This document shows, piece after piece, positions 16,148 through 26,947 of a DNA stretch of 51,307 nucleotides (positions within the stretch are counted from its first letter, which is position 1; each line of letters begins with the position of its first letter). Source of the DNA: Eubacteriaceae bacterium (GTDB lineage: Bacteria > Bacillota > Clostridia > Eubacteriales > Anaerofustaceae); the NCBI GenBank assembly GCA_017531485.1, contig JAFXKY010000069.1, positions 1 through 51,307 of the forward strand, written 5' to 3'. The notes under the pieces are model-generated. The model saw nothing but the letters and a program-made list of their open reading frames with translations. It had not been told where the DNA came from and made no database searches. A program made the position numbers and the translations under genes.

Positions 16148-17200
16148 TTAAGCGTTGAGCATTTCTCTTGAAATCTTGTAGATGTATTTCGGTACTTTCG
16201 GGTTTGTTGTGAAACCGATTGATGCTACAGCATTGATTTCGCCGTTAACGATGAATTCTTCGCAGAATGCTTTAGCGATTGCTTCAGCTTCTTCTTCTGT
16301 GAGATCCGGGTTGTTAGCTGCTTCCGGAAGCTGGAGTGTTACGCAGAAACCATGATCTTTGTAAAGTTTGTTGAAGTCATTGATGTTTGCCATACCCTGC
16401 CACATATCAACGCCTGTAGCTTTGTATGCATCGATGAGCATTTCGTTAGCACCGCAGCTGTGGAACTGTACGAAGAATCCGAGTTCGTGAGCTTTAGCAA
16501 CGAATTTCTGCATGTTCGGAACGAGAACGTCCATGCAAGCGTTGAGTGAGAAGAACGGGCTTCTCTGTGTACCCCAGTCATCATGTACCCAAAGCATTTT
16601 TACTGTCGGGAAGTATTTAGCGATGCATTCGAGATACGGAATGTAAACTTCTGTTGTGATCTTGTCGAGGAGTTCTTTAACTGCATCTACCTGATCTTCA
16701 TCGATGATTGCCATTGCAGCGCCTTCGAATTCCATGAAAGAGATAAGTCTTTCGAACATGAAGCCGTTGAGCATTGTCCAAGCCATAATTCTTTCGCCGT
16801 TTACGAGTGCTTCGTTAGCTTTTGCAGCGCCTTCCCAATCCCATTCAGCTACGTTCGGGAATTTGATGAATTCTTTCCAGTCATTTACGTCTTCCATGAG
16901 CGGCTGACCCGGTCTTACCATTGATCCACCAGCTACCGGAACGTATTCCCAATCGATACCGAACATGTCTTTGCCGCCCTGTTCTTCTTTTGTAAGTTTC
17001 GGTTCAGCAACGTCGATTACGAATGCACGAGCGATGTTGTCCGGATCGATTCTCGGTGCGAAGAAGCCGTATTCGTTAGACATCGGCATCCAAAGCGGTT
17101 TGTGTGTTTTTGTCATTTCGATGAGGTTGTCAATTGCTGCTACAGGCTTTTTGATTGTGTCGCCTTCGATTTCACATGCGCAGAATTTAATTCTTTCCAT
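16148..17200 (-). CDS. Uroporphyrinogen decarboxylase-superfamily protein, MtaA-like (paralog 1)
   Basis: 350 residues, the most divergent of four tandem paralogs. Shared landmarks are the MERIKF start, APRIDPDNIARAFV, VAGGSMVRPG, WVHDDWGTQRSPFFS, and FHSCGANEML with His247-x-Cys249 and a later conserved Cys at about 313. The HxC...C arrangement resembles the zinc site of methylcobalamin:coenzyme M-type methyltransferases (MtaA/MtbA) rather than HemE. It lacks the VDPPAIA loop present in paralogs 2-4. Corrinoid-dependent methyl transfer is an inference; no corrinoid protein or reactivase gene is nearby. AAGGAG lies upstream of the ATG; own promoter and terminator. Confidence 0.88.
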   Translation of the reverse strand: MERIKFCACEIEGDTIKKPVAAIDNLIEMTKTHKPLWMPMSNEYGFFAPRIDPDNIARAFVIDVAEPKLTKEEQGGKDMFGIDWEYVPVAGGSMVRPGQPLMEDVNDWKEFIKFPNVAEWDWEGAAKANEALVNGERIMAWTMLNGFMFERLISFMEFEGAAMAIIDEDQVDAVKELLDKITTEVYIPYLECIAKYFPTVKMLWVHDDWGTQRSPFFSLNACMDVLVPNMQKFVAKAHELGFFVQFHSCGANEMLIDAYKATGVDMWQGMANINDFNKLYKDHGFCVTLQLPEAANNPDLTEEEAEAIAKAFCEEFIVNGEINAVASIGFTTNPKVPKYIYKISREMLNA

Positions 17201-17259
17201 TATTATGTACTCCTTAATTTTTCTTTAATCTGCATTTTATACAGATTTTCATACGTATC

Positions 17260-17287
17260 ATTATAACTCAATTTTCACATTAATCAA
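17260..17287 (-). promoter_or_regulatory. Promoter of UroD-like paralog 1
   Basis: Minus strand TTGATT (17282-17287), 16-nt spacer, TATAAT (17260-17265). The gap also holds a GTAC-containing stretch (tgtacaatgtgt) upstream of the -35. Confidence 0.6.
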
Positions 17288-17335
17288 ATGTACAATGTGT
17301 AGGGTCTTTGGGGTATTAATTACTGCATTTTGACA

Positions 17336-17362
17336 AAAAAAGAAGGCAGAAGCCTTCTTTTG
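17336..17362 (-). terminator. Terminator of UroD-like paralog 2
   Basis: AAAAGAAGGC/GCCTTCTTTT hairpin, T-run on the minus strand. Confidence 0.85.
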
Positions 17363-17367
17363 TAAAA

Positions 17368-18441
17368 TTATGCGTTGAGCATTTCTCTTGAGATCTTGTA
17401 AACGAATTCGATGAACATCGGGTTAACTCTCATGAGGTTAGCGATTGCGTGAACTTTACCGTCAACGATGTATGTTTCGCAGAATTCTTTAGCTGCTGCA
17501 AGGAGATCATCTTTGTCAGCTTCCATGTCTCTTGCGATTGCCGGCGGATCAACGCCGAAGATCATTTCTTTGCCCCAGAGTTCGTGGTATTTTTTCTTGT
17601 CATTGATGTCTGACATACCATTCCACATCTGAACGCCACCTTCGATGTATGCCGGAACTACGAGTTCGTTAGCACCGCAGCTGTGGAGCTGGAAGATGAG
17701 ACCGAGTTCTTTACATTTTGCAGCGAATTTCTGGAGGAAAGGAACGAACATTTCTCTTGCTGTTTCGAGTGAGAAGAACGGTGCTCTCTGTGAACCCCAG
17801 TCATCGTGGAGGCAAACCATCTGAATCTGCGGGAAGTATTTCTTAGCGTTTTCAAGGTACGGAATGTAAACTTTGTCGAGCATTTCGCCGATGAGTTCTT
17901 TTACAGCATCCTGCTGGTCTTCATCGATAATAGCGATAGCAGCGCCTTCGAAGTCCATGAAAGAGATAAGTCTTTCATACATGAAACCGTTGAGCATCAT
18001 GATGCCTGCGAGTTTGTTTGTGTTGAGGAATTCCTTGTTAGCTTCAGCTGCGCCTTCCCAGTCCCATTCTGCAACGTTCGGGAATTTGATAACTTCTTTC
18101 CAGTCGTTAGCGTCTTCAAGAGCCGGTTTGCCCGGTTTAACCATTGAACCGCCTGCTACAGGAACGAATACCCATTCAATACCGAACATGTCCGGACCGC
18201 CATAGAGGTCTCTGTCGTACGGTGTGTCGCCGTCGATTACGAATGCACGTGAAATGTTGTCCGGGTCGATTCTTGTGCAGAGTGACATTGAATCTGTTGT
18301 CATCGGGAACCATACAGGGTTTTTGCCTTCGAAGAGAGCGAGCATGTTTTCTGCAGGTGTTACGGGATAGTTAATGTCCGGTGCTGTACCGTCAGCTGCT
18401 GAATGGATGATTTCAGCGGGATCGAATTTAATTCTTTCCAT
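17368..18441 (-). CDS. Uroporphyrinogen decarboxylase-superfamily protein, MtaA-like (paralog 2)
   Basis: 357 residues from the ATG at 18441, which has AAAGGAG 8 nt upstream; a longer in-frame start at 18504 lacks a site. Closest to paralog 3, with which it shares a 140-base identical tract (17855-17994 here). Landmarks: CTRIDPDNISRAFVIDGD, VPVAGGSMVKPG, LHDDWGSQRAPFFS, LHSCGANELV with His253-x-Cys255, the VDPPAIARDME loop and Cys321. Probably cytosolic and corrinoid-linked, by family only. It has its own promoter and terminator, so the four paralogs seem to be separate transcripts. Confidence 0.88.
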   Translation of the reverse strand: MERIKFDPAEIIHSAADGTAPDINYPVTPAENMLALFEGKNPVWFPMTTDSMSLCTRIDPDNISRAFVIDGDTPYDRDLYGGPDMFGIEWVFVPVAGGSMVKPGKPALEDANDWKEVIKFPNVAEWDWEGAAEANKEFLNTNKLAGIMMLNGFMYERLISFMDFEGAAIAIIDEDQQDAVKELIGEMLDKVYIPYLENAKKYFPQIQMVCLHDDWGSQRAPFFSLETAREMFVPFLQKFAAKCKELGLIFQLHSCGANELVVPAYIEGGVQMWNGMSDINDKKKYHELWGKEMIFGVDPPAIARDMEADKDDLLAAAKEFCETYIVDGKVHAIANLMRVNPMFIEFVYKISREMLNA

Positions 18442-18521
18442 TATGTATTCTCCTTTGTTTTTTATCCGCTGTGCGGAAATTTTCTTTTCGTACCCATAAT
18501 ACATGATTACTGTACTTATTT

Positions 18522-18549
18522 AGTATATCATCTTTTAATCAACATTCAA
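18522..18549 (-). promoter_or_regulatory. Promoter of UroD-like paralog 2
   Basis: Minus strand TTGAAT (18544-18549), 16-nt spacer, TATACT (18522-18527). Upstream lies a TTGACACA/TGTGTCAA inverted repeat (18551-18558 and 18595-18602). Confidence 0.55.
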
Positions 18550-18606
18550 ATTGACACATTGCACTGTCGGGTAGTACATAATCAAACAATATGTAGTGTG
18601 TCAAAT

Positions 18607-18635
18607 AAAAAAGAGAAGACATATTGTCTTCTCTT
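18607..18635 (-). terminator. Terminator of UroD-like paralog 3
   Basis: Perfect 11-bp stem AAGAGAAGACA/TGTCTTCTCTT, loop tat, T-run on the minus strand. Confidence 0.88.
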
Positions 18636-18645
18636 AAAGCCTGAA

Positions 18646-19719
18646 TTAAGCGTTGAGCATCTGTCTTGAGATGCAGTATACGTGTTCGATGAACATCGGG
18701 TTAACTCTCATAAGGCTTGCTACTGCGTGGCATTTTCCATCGATGATGTATGTTTCGCAGAACTGTTTAGCAGCATCATAAAGAGCTACGCCGTCAGCTT
18801 CCATGTCTTTAGCGATTGCCGGCGGATCTACGCCGAATACGAAGTTTTCGCCCCAGAGTTCGTGGTATTTTTTCTTGTCGTTGATGTCAGCCATACCATT
18901 CCACATCTGAACTTTACCTTCCATGTATGCCGGAACTACGAGTTCGTTAGCGCCGCAGCTGTGGAGCTGGAAGATGAGGCCGAGTTCTGCACATTTTGCA
19001 GCGAATTTCTGCATGAACGGAACGAACATTTCTCTTGCTGTTTCAACTGAGAAGAACGGTGCTCTCTGTGAACCCCAGTCATCGTGGAGAGAGATCATCT
19101 TAACCTGCGGGAGGTATTTAGCTACGCATTCGAGGTACGGAATGTAAACTTTGTCGAGCATTTCGCCGATGAGTTCTTTTACAGCATCCTGCTGGTCTTC
19201 ATCGATAATAGCGATAGCAGCGCCTTCGAAGTCCATGAAAGAGATAAGTCTTTCATACATGAAACCGTTGAGGAATGTCATAGAAACGAGTTTGTTTGTG
19301 TTGAGGTATTCTGCGTTTTCTTTAGCGCAAGTTTCCCAATCCCATTCATACGGGTTCGGCATTGTGATAACGTCTTTCCAGTCGTTAGCATCCTGAAGTC
19401 TCGGTTCGCCCGGAGCTACCATTGAGCCGCCTGCTACAGGAACGAATACCCATTCTGTACCGAACATATCTTTTCCGCCGTACTGTTCCGGTGTGAATTT
19501 AACGCCGCCGTCGAATACGAATGCACGAGCGATGTTGTCAACGTCGATTCTCGGTGTGAAGCTGAGGCAGTCAGATGTCATCGGGAACCATACCGGGTTT
19601 TTGCCTTCGAAGAGAGCGAGGAAGTTTTCCTGCGGTGTTACGGGGTAGTTAATGTCAGGTGCTGTACCGTCAGCAGCTGAAATAACGATTTCAGTAGGAT
19701 TAAATTTGATTCTTTCCAT
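18646..19719 (-). CDS. Uroporphyrinogen decarboxylase-superfamily protein, MtaA-like (paralog 3)
   Basis: 357 residues, the same length as paralog 2 and the closest to it throughout. Landmarks: TPRIDVDNIARAFVFDGG, VPVAGGSMVAPG, LHDDWGSQRAPFFS, LHSCGANELV with His253-x-Cys255, VDPPAIAKDME and Cys321. AAAGGAG lies 7 nt before the ATG. Positions 19133-19272 are identical to 17855-17994 of paralog 2. The 245-base gap to paralog 4 is AT-rich, with GTAC-containing stretches. Same functional inference and limits as its neighbours. Confidence 0.88.
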   Translation of the reverse strand: MERIKFNPTEIVISAADGTAPDINYPVTPQENFLALFEGKNPVWFPMTSDCLSFTPRIDVDNIARAFVFDGGVKFTPEQYGGKDMFGTEWVFVPVAGGSMVAPGEPRLQDANDWKDVITMPNPYEWDWETCAKENAEYLNTNKLVSMTFLNGFMYERLISFMDFEGAAIAIIDEDQQDAVKELIGEMLDKVYIPYLECVAKYLPQVKMISLHDDWGSQRAPFFSVETAREMFVPFMQKFAAKCAELGLIFQLHSCGANELVVPAYMEGKVQMWNGMADINDKKKYHELWGENFVFGVDPPAIAKDMEADGVALYDAAKQFCETYIIDGKCHAVASLMRVNPMFIEHVYCISRQMLNA

Positions 19720-19926
19720 GTTGTACTCCTTTGATTAATATTTTTGTTTAAGTATGGATTATTACATATGTACATCCAGATCTTCAAAACATTACACTAT
19801 ACTGTACCATTTATTGTAAAATATTCAAATTCGCTTTTTGTAGGATTTAAAAATATTGATTTATGCGATTTGACAGCACATAAATTAGTATATAACAAAT
19901 ATATAAATTTAATGTAAAATTTGTAT

Positions 19927-19954
19927 AAAAAAGAGAAGGCAAAGCCTTCCCTTT
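19927..19954 (-). terminator. Terminator of UroD-like paralog 4
   Basis: AAGAGAAGGC paired with GCCTTCcCTTT, loop aaa, T-run on the minus strand. Confidence 0.8.
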
Positions 19955-19964
19955 GAAATTTAAA

Positions 19965-21041
19965 CTAAGCGTTGAGCATTTCTCTTGAGATCTTGTATAC
20001 GCATTCTTTGAAGTACGGGTTTGTTCTTGCGATGTTAGCGATAGCGTGAACTTTGCCGTCTCTGATGAAGAATTCGCAGAATTCTTTAGCAGCAGCTTCG
20101 AGATCTTCTTTAGCAGCGTTCATATCAGAAGCTACGTCCGGAGCGTCTACGCCGAATACGAATTCCTGACCCCATGTGTCATAGTATTTTCTCTTGTCGT
20201 TGATCTTAGCCATACCTTTCCAGTGCTGAACGCCGCCTTCGATGTATGCCGGAACGAGCATTTCGTTTGCGCCACAGCTGTGGAGTTCGAAGATGAATCC
20301 GCATTCGTTGCATTTTTTACGGAATTTCTGGAGGATCGGAACGAAGATTTCTCTTGCTGTTGCGAGTGAGAAGAACGGAGCTCTCTGAGCGCCCCAGTCA
20401 TCGTGGAGGCAGATTACGTCGATGAGGTCACCGAAGTATTTCTGAATGTTTTCGATGTACGGCATGTAAACGTCATCAGCGATCTTGTTGAGAAGTTCGA
20501 TAACAGCGTCTTTCTGATCTTCATCGATAAGAGCCATAGCAGCGCCTTCAAAGTCCATGAAAGAGATAAGTCTTTCATACATTGAACCGTTGAGGAATGT
20601 CCATGTTTTGATGCCTTCTGCTTTGAGGTGTTCTCTGTTTTCAGCTGCACATGTTTCCCAATCCCAATCGTTTACGTTCGGGAATTTGATAACATCTTTC
20701 CAGTCACAAGCGTCTTCGAGCATCGGTTTGCCCGGTTTAACCATTGAACCGCCTGCTACCGGTACGTATACCCATTCAACACCGAACATGTCGGGACCGC
20801 CCTGTTCTTCTTTCGGAACTACAGGAAGCTGACCGTCGTTGATGAAAGCACGTGATTTGTTGTCCGGTTCGAGTCTCGGTGTGAAGCCTTTTGATTCGAG
20901 AGCCATCGGGAACCAAAGCGGGTTTTTGCCTTCGATAACTGCTTTCCAGTTTTCTTTCGGTGAGATAGGTGTAGCGATCTGAAGTTCGCCGTCAAGAGCA
21001 GAAACTTTAATTTCTTCCGGGTTGAATTTAATTCTTTCCAT
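19965..21041 (-). CDS. Uroporphyrinogen decarboxylase-superfamily protein, MtaA-like (paralog 4)
   Basis: 358 residues. Landmarks: TPRLEPDNKSRAFINDGQ, VPVAGGSMVKPG, LHDDWGAQRAPFFS, LHSCGANEMLV with His254-x-Cys256, the VDAPDVASDM loop and a Cys near 322. It is intermediate between paralog 1 and the 2/3 pair, and shares short identical stretches with 2 and 3 around the FMDFEGAA coding region. AAGGAG precedes the ATG. First in transcription order; gyrA lies upstream, ended by its own terminator. Substrate unknown. Confidence 0.88.
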   Translation of the reverse strand: MERIKFNPEEIKVSALDGELQIATPISPKENWKAVIEGKNPLWFPMALESKGFTPRLEPDNKSRAFINDGQLPVVPKEEQGGPDMFGVEWVYVPVAGGSMVKPGKPMLEDACDWKDVIKFPNVNDWDWETCAAENREHLKAEGIKTWTFLNGSMYERLISFMDFEGAAMALIDEDQKDAVIELLNKIADDVYMPYIENIQKYFGDLIDVICLHDDWGAQRAPFFSLATAREIFVPILQKFRKKCNECGFIFELHSCGANEMLVPAYIEGGVQHWKGMAKINDKRKYYDTWGQEFVFGVDAPDVASDMNAAKEDLEAAAKEFCEFFIRDGKVHAIANIARTNPYFKECVYKISREMLNA

Positions 21042-21189
21042 TATAGATCTCCTTGTTTTTCATACTTGCTTTTACATTAAATTTATGTAAAAACCTACGT
21101 ACATAATCTACCATAATTGTACCGATATATAAATGCTTATAATGTAGAAATATTTTTAAATTTTGCAACAAATAGTTGATAATGCTATG

Positions 21190-21218
21190 AAAAAGGCACA
21201 GCCTTTAAAAGCTGTGCC
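21190..21218 (-). terminator. Terminator of recF-gyrB-gyrA
   Basis: GGCACAGC/GCTGTGCC stem (21195-21202 with 21211-21218) and a run of T on the minus strand, just after gyrA. Confidence 0.85.
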
Positions 21219-21225
21219 GGAATTT

Positions 21226-23691
21226 TTATTCTGCTGTTTCTTCGTCTGTGCTTTCTTCATGGTTGATCCTTGCGATCGCAGCGATTGCCGTATCTTCGCC
21301 GAGGTCCATGAGCTTGACGCCGGAAGTGCTTCTTCCCATTGTTGAGATGCCTGCTGCTTCCATACGGATGACTGTTCCGTCAACAGAGATAAGCATTACA
21401 TCATGCTGATCTTTGTCCAGGACCGAAAGACCGCATACTTTGCCTGTCTTCTTCGTCATCTTGTAGTTCTGAACGCCTTTTCCCGCACGTGACTGAATCG
21501 GGTAAAGCGAACATTTCGTCAGCTTTCCGTAACCGTTTTCTGTTACTGATAAAAGCTGCATATTATCCTGTGCGATTCCCATTCCCACAACATGCGCATC
21601 ATCCGTCAGTCTGATTGCCGCAACGCCTCTTGTGACTCTGCCTGTGGGGCGGACATCACTTTCGGGGAACCTGATTGCATATCCGTTGTCTGTGCCGACG
21701 ATGATGTCGTGAGAGCCGTCTGTAAGCATTACTTCGATGAGCTCATCCCCTTCATCAAGGCTTATACCGATGATTCCCGTCTTACGCGGTGAAGCGTATT
21801 CCGTAAGGGGAGTTTTCTTGATGATGCCATTTTTCGTTGCCATCATGAGATACATATCATCCTTATATTCCGTTACGGGGATGACAGCATTGATCTTTTC
21901 GCCGGGATCAAGCGCAAGGATGTTTACTATCGCCGTGCCCTTTGATGTTCTGCTTCCTTCCGGAATTTCGTATGCCTTGAGGCGGTATACCTTACCTGCG
22001 TTTGTGAAGAACATGATGTAATCATGTGTGCTCGTCATAAACAGGTGTTTTACGAAGTCGTTGTCCCTCGTTGCGTGTGCTGCGATTCCCTTGCCGCCGC
22101 GTCTTTGTGCGCGGTATGTGTTTGCGGGGATGCGTTTTACGTAACCTACGTGAGTAATCGTAACGACGACGTCTTCCTGCTCGATGAGGTCTTCCACAAC
22201 GATGTCTTCATCATCATTTTCAAATGAAGTTCTTCTTTCGTCGGAATATTTTTCCTTGATCTCCGTGAGTTCGTCGCAGATGATCTTCTTTACGAGTTCG
22301 TCGCTGTTTAAAACTTCCCTGAAATACTTGATCTGTTCCTGAAGCTGGGCATATTCGTTTTCGATCTTTTCTCTTTCAAGACCCTGAAGTCTTCTCAGAC
22401 GCATATCCACGATCGCCTTCGCCTGAACTTCGGAAAGACTGAAGCGCTGCATGAGTTTTTCTTCCGCGTCGTCGTAAGCCGAACGGATGATTCGGATGAT
22501 CTCGTCGATGTTGTCGAGGGCGATGAGATATCCTTCCAGTATATGAGCTCTTGCAAGAGCTTTGTCAAGGTCGTATTTCGTTCTTCTTACGATAACTTCC
22601 TTCTGATGTGCGATATAATACTCTAAAACTTCCTTTAAGTTAAGGACCTTCGGCTGATTGTTGTCCGTGAGGGCAAGCATGATGACGCCGAATGTTTCCT
22701 GCATCTGAGTGAACTTGAAGAGCTGGTTGAGGATGATGCTTGCATTGACATCCCTCTTTAAGTCAATGACGATCTTGATACCGTTGCGGTCTGAGTAGTC
22801 ATTGATGTCGGAAATGCCTACGATGCGTTTTTCCTTTACGAGATCTGCGATCTTTTCAACGAGCTTGGCTTTGTTTACCATGTACGGAATCTCCGTAACG
22901 ACGATCCTCTGCTTGTTGGCTGCGACCTGCTCGATCTCTGTCTTCGCGCGTACTTTTACCCTGCCGCGACCTGTTGTGTATGCGGAGATGAGTCCGCTTT
23001 TTCCCATGATGATGCCGCCGGTGGGGAAGTCCGGACCTTTGATGTAATTAAGAAGCTCCTTCGCTGAAAGATCTTCGTTCTTCATCAGAGCGATGGTCGC
23101 GTCGATAACTTCGCCGAGGTTGTGCGGCGGAATGTTTGTCGCCATACCGACTGCGATACCACTTGAGCCGTTGACGAGGAGGTTCGGGAATCTTGCCGGC
23201 AAAACGACAGGTTCTTTTAAGCTTTCATCGAAGTTTCCCGTGAAGTCGACAGTTTCTTTTCCGATGTCGCGGAGAAGTTCCACTGTGAGGCGTGACATTC
23301 TCGCTTCTGTGTAACGCATGGCAGCGGCTCCGTCGCCGTCGATGCTGCCGAAGTTACCCTGACCGTCAACAAGGGGATATCTGTAAGAGAAGTCCTGAGC
23401 CATTCTCGCCATAGCGTCGTAAATGGAGGAGTCGCCGTGCGGGTGATATTTACCCATAACGTCTCCGACGATACGCGCACTCTTACGATAAGGCGTTCCT
23501 GCCCTTACTCCCAGTTCGTCCATCGCATAGAGGATCCTTCTGTGTACGGGTTTCAGGCCGTCACGTACGTCAGGAAGCGCACGTCCTACGATAACGCTCA
23601 TTGCGTAGTCGATGTAGGACTTTTCCATCTCGTTTGCGATGTCAACGTGCTGTATGCCTTTATCTAAGATGTTTTCATTTTCGTTTGTCAT
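21226..23691 (-). CDS. gyrA: DNA gyrase subunit A
   Basis: 821 residues. The breakage-reunion core has the catalytic tyrosine Tyr127 in [10 protein letters not shown]. The quinolone region reads [12 protein letters not shown], with Ser88 and Asp92 at the sites equal to E. coli Ser83 and Asp87, so no obvious resistance change. The C-terminal beta-pinwheel carries the GyrA box QRRGGKG, which separates gyrase from topoisomerase IV. It starts 11 nt after gyrB's stop; its ribosome site AAGGTG overlaps that stop codon. With GyrB it introduces negative supercoils. Confidence 0.98.
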   Translation of the reverse strand: MTNENENILDKGIQHVDIANEMEKSYIDYAMSVIVGRALPDVRDGLKPVHRRILYAMDELGVRAGTPYRKSARIVGDVMGKYHPHGDSSIYDAMARMAQDFSYRYPLVDGQGNFGSIDGDGAAAMRYTEARMSRLTVELLRDIGKETVDFTGNFDESLKEPVVLPARFPNLLVNGSSGIAVGMATNIPPHNLGEVIDATIALMKNEDLSAKELLNYIKGPDFPTGGIIMGKSGLISAYTTGRGRVKVRAKTEIEQVAANKQRIVVTEIPYMVNKAKLVEKIADLVKEKRIVGISDINDYSDRNGIKIVIDLKRDVNASIILNQLFKFTQMQETFGVIMLALTDNNQPKVLNLKEVLEYYIAHQKEVIVRRTKYDLDKALARAHILEGYLIALDNIDEIIRIIRSAYDDAEEKLMQRFSLSEVQAKAIVDMRLRRLQGLEREKIENEYAQLQEQIKYFREVLNSDELVKKIICDELTEIKEKYSDERRTSFENDDEDIVVEDLIEQEDVVVTITHVGYVKRIPANTYRAQRRGGKGIAAHATRDNDFVKHLFMTSTHDYIMFFTNAGKVYRLKAYEIPEGSRTSKGTAIVNILALDPGEKINAVIPVTEYKDDMYLMMATKNGIIKKTPLTEYASPRKTGIIGISLDEGDELIEVMLTDGSHDIIVGTDNGYAIRFPESDVRPTGRVTRGVAAIRLTDDAHVVGMGIAQDNMQLLSVTENGYGKLTKCSLYPIQSRAGKGVQNYKMTKKTGKVCGLSVLDKDQHDVMLISVDGTVIRMEAAGISTMGRSTSGVKLMDLGEDTAIAAIARINHEESTDEETAE

Positions 23692-23702
23692 ACTTTTTCA
23701 CC

Positions 23703-26758
<3,056 letters not shown>

Positions 26759-26792
26759 TTTCCCTCCGAATGTCAGTTTTAAACACATAATC

Positions 26793-26798
26793 ATTATA
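26793..26798 (-). promoter_or_regulatory. Extended -10 promoter of recF-gyrB-gyrA
   Basis: Minus strand TGG followed by TATAAT (26793-26798); the -35 is poor (TTTAAT at 17 nt), so it depends on the extended -10. Confidence 0.5.
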
Positions 26799-26947
26799 CC
26801 ACAAATGTCATCATAATTAAAGCAAAACAGAGCTTTTTTGAAGGATTTCGCACGCAGAAAATCCGTCCTGAAAACATTTGAAATTGCCCAGATTCCGACA
26901 TTTTTTTTAAGTCGGCCGTGGTATATTTTCCAATCGGGAGGCATATG

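Noticed and set aside
16148-21041. Calling the four paralogs hemE (uroporphyrinogen decarboxylase)
   Set aside because: The conserved HxC...C pattern, the tandem copy number and the lack of heme-synthesis neighbours favour an MtaA-like methyltransferase relation; family membership alone does not prove HemE function.
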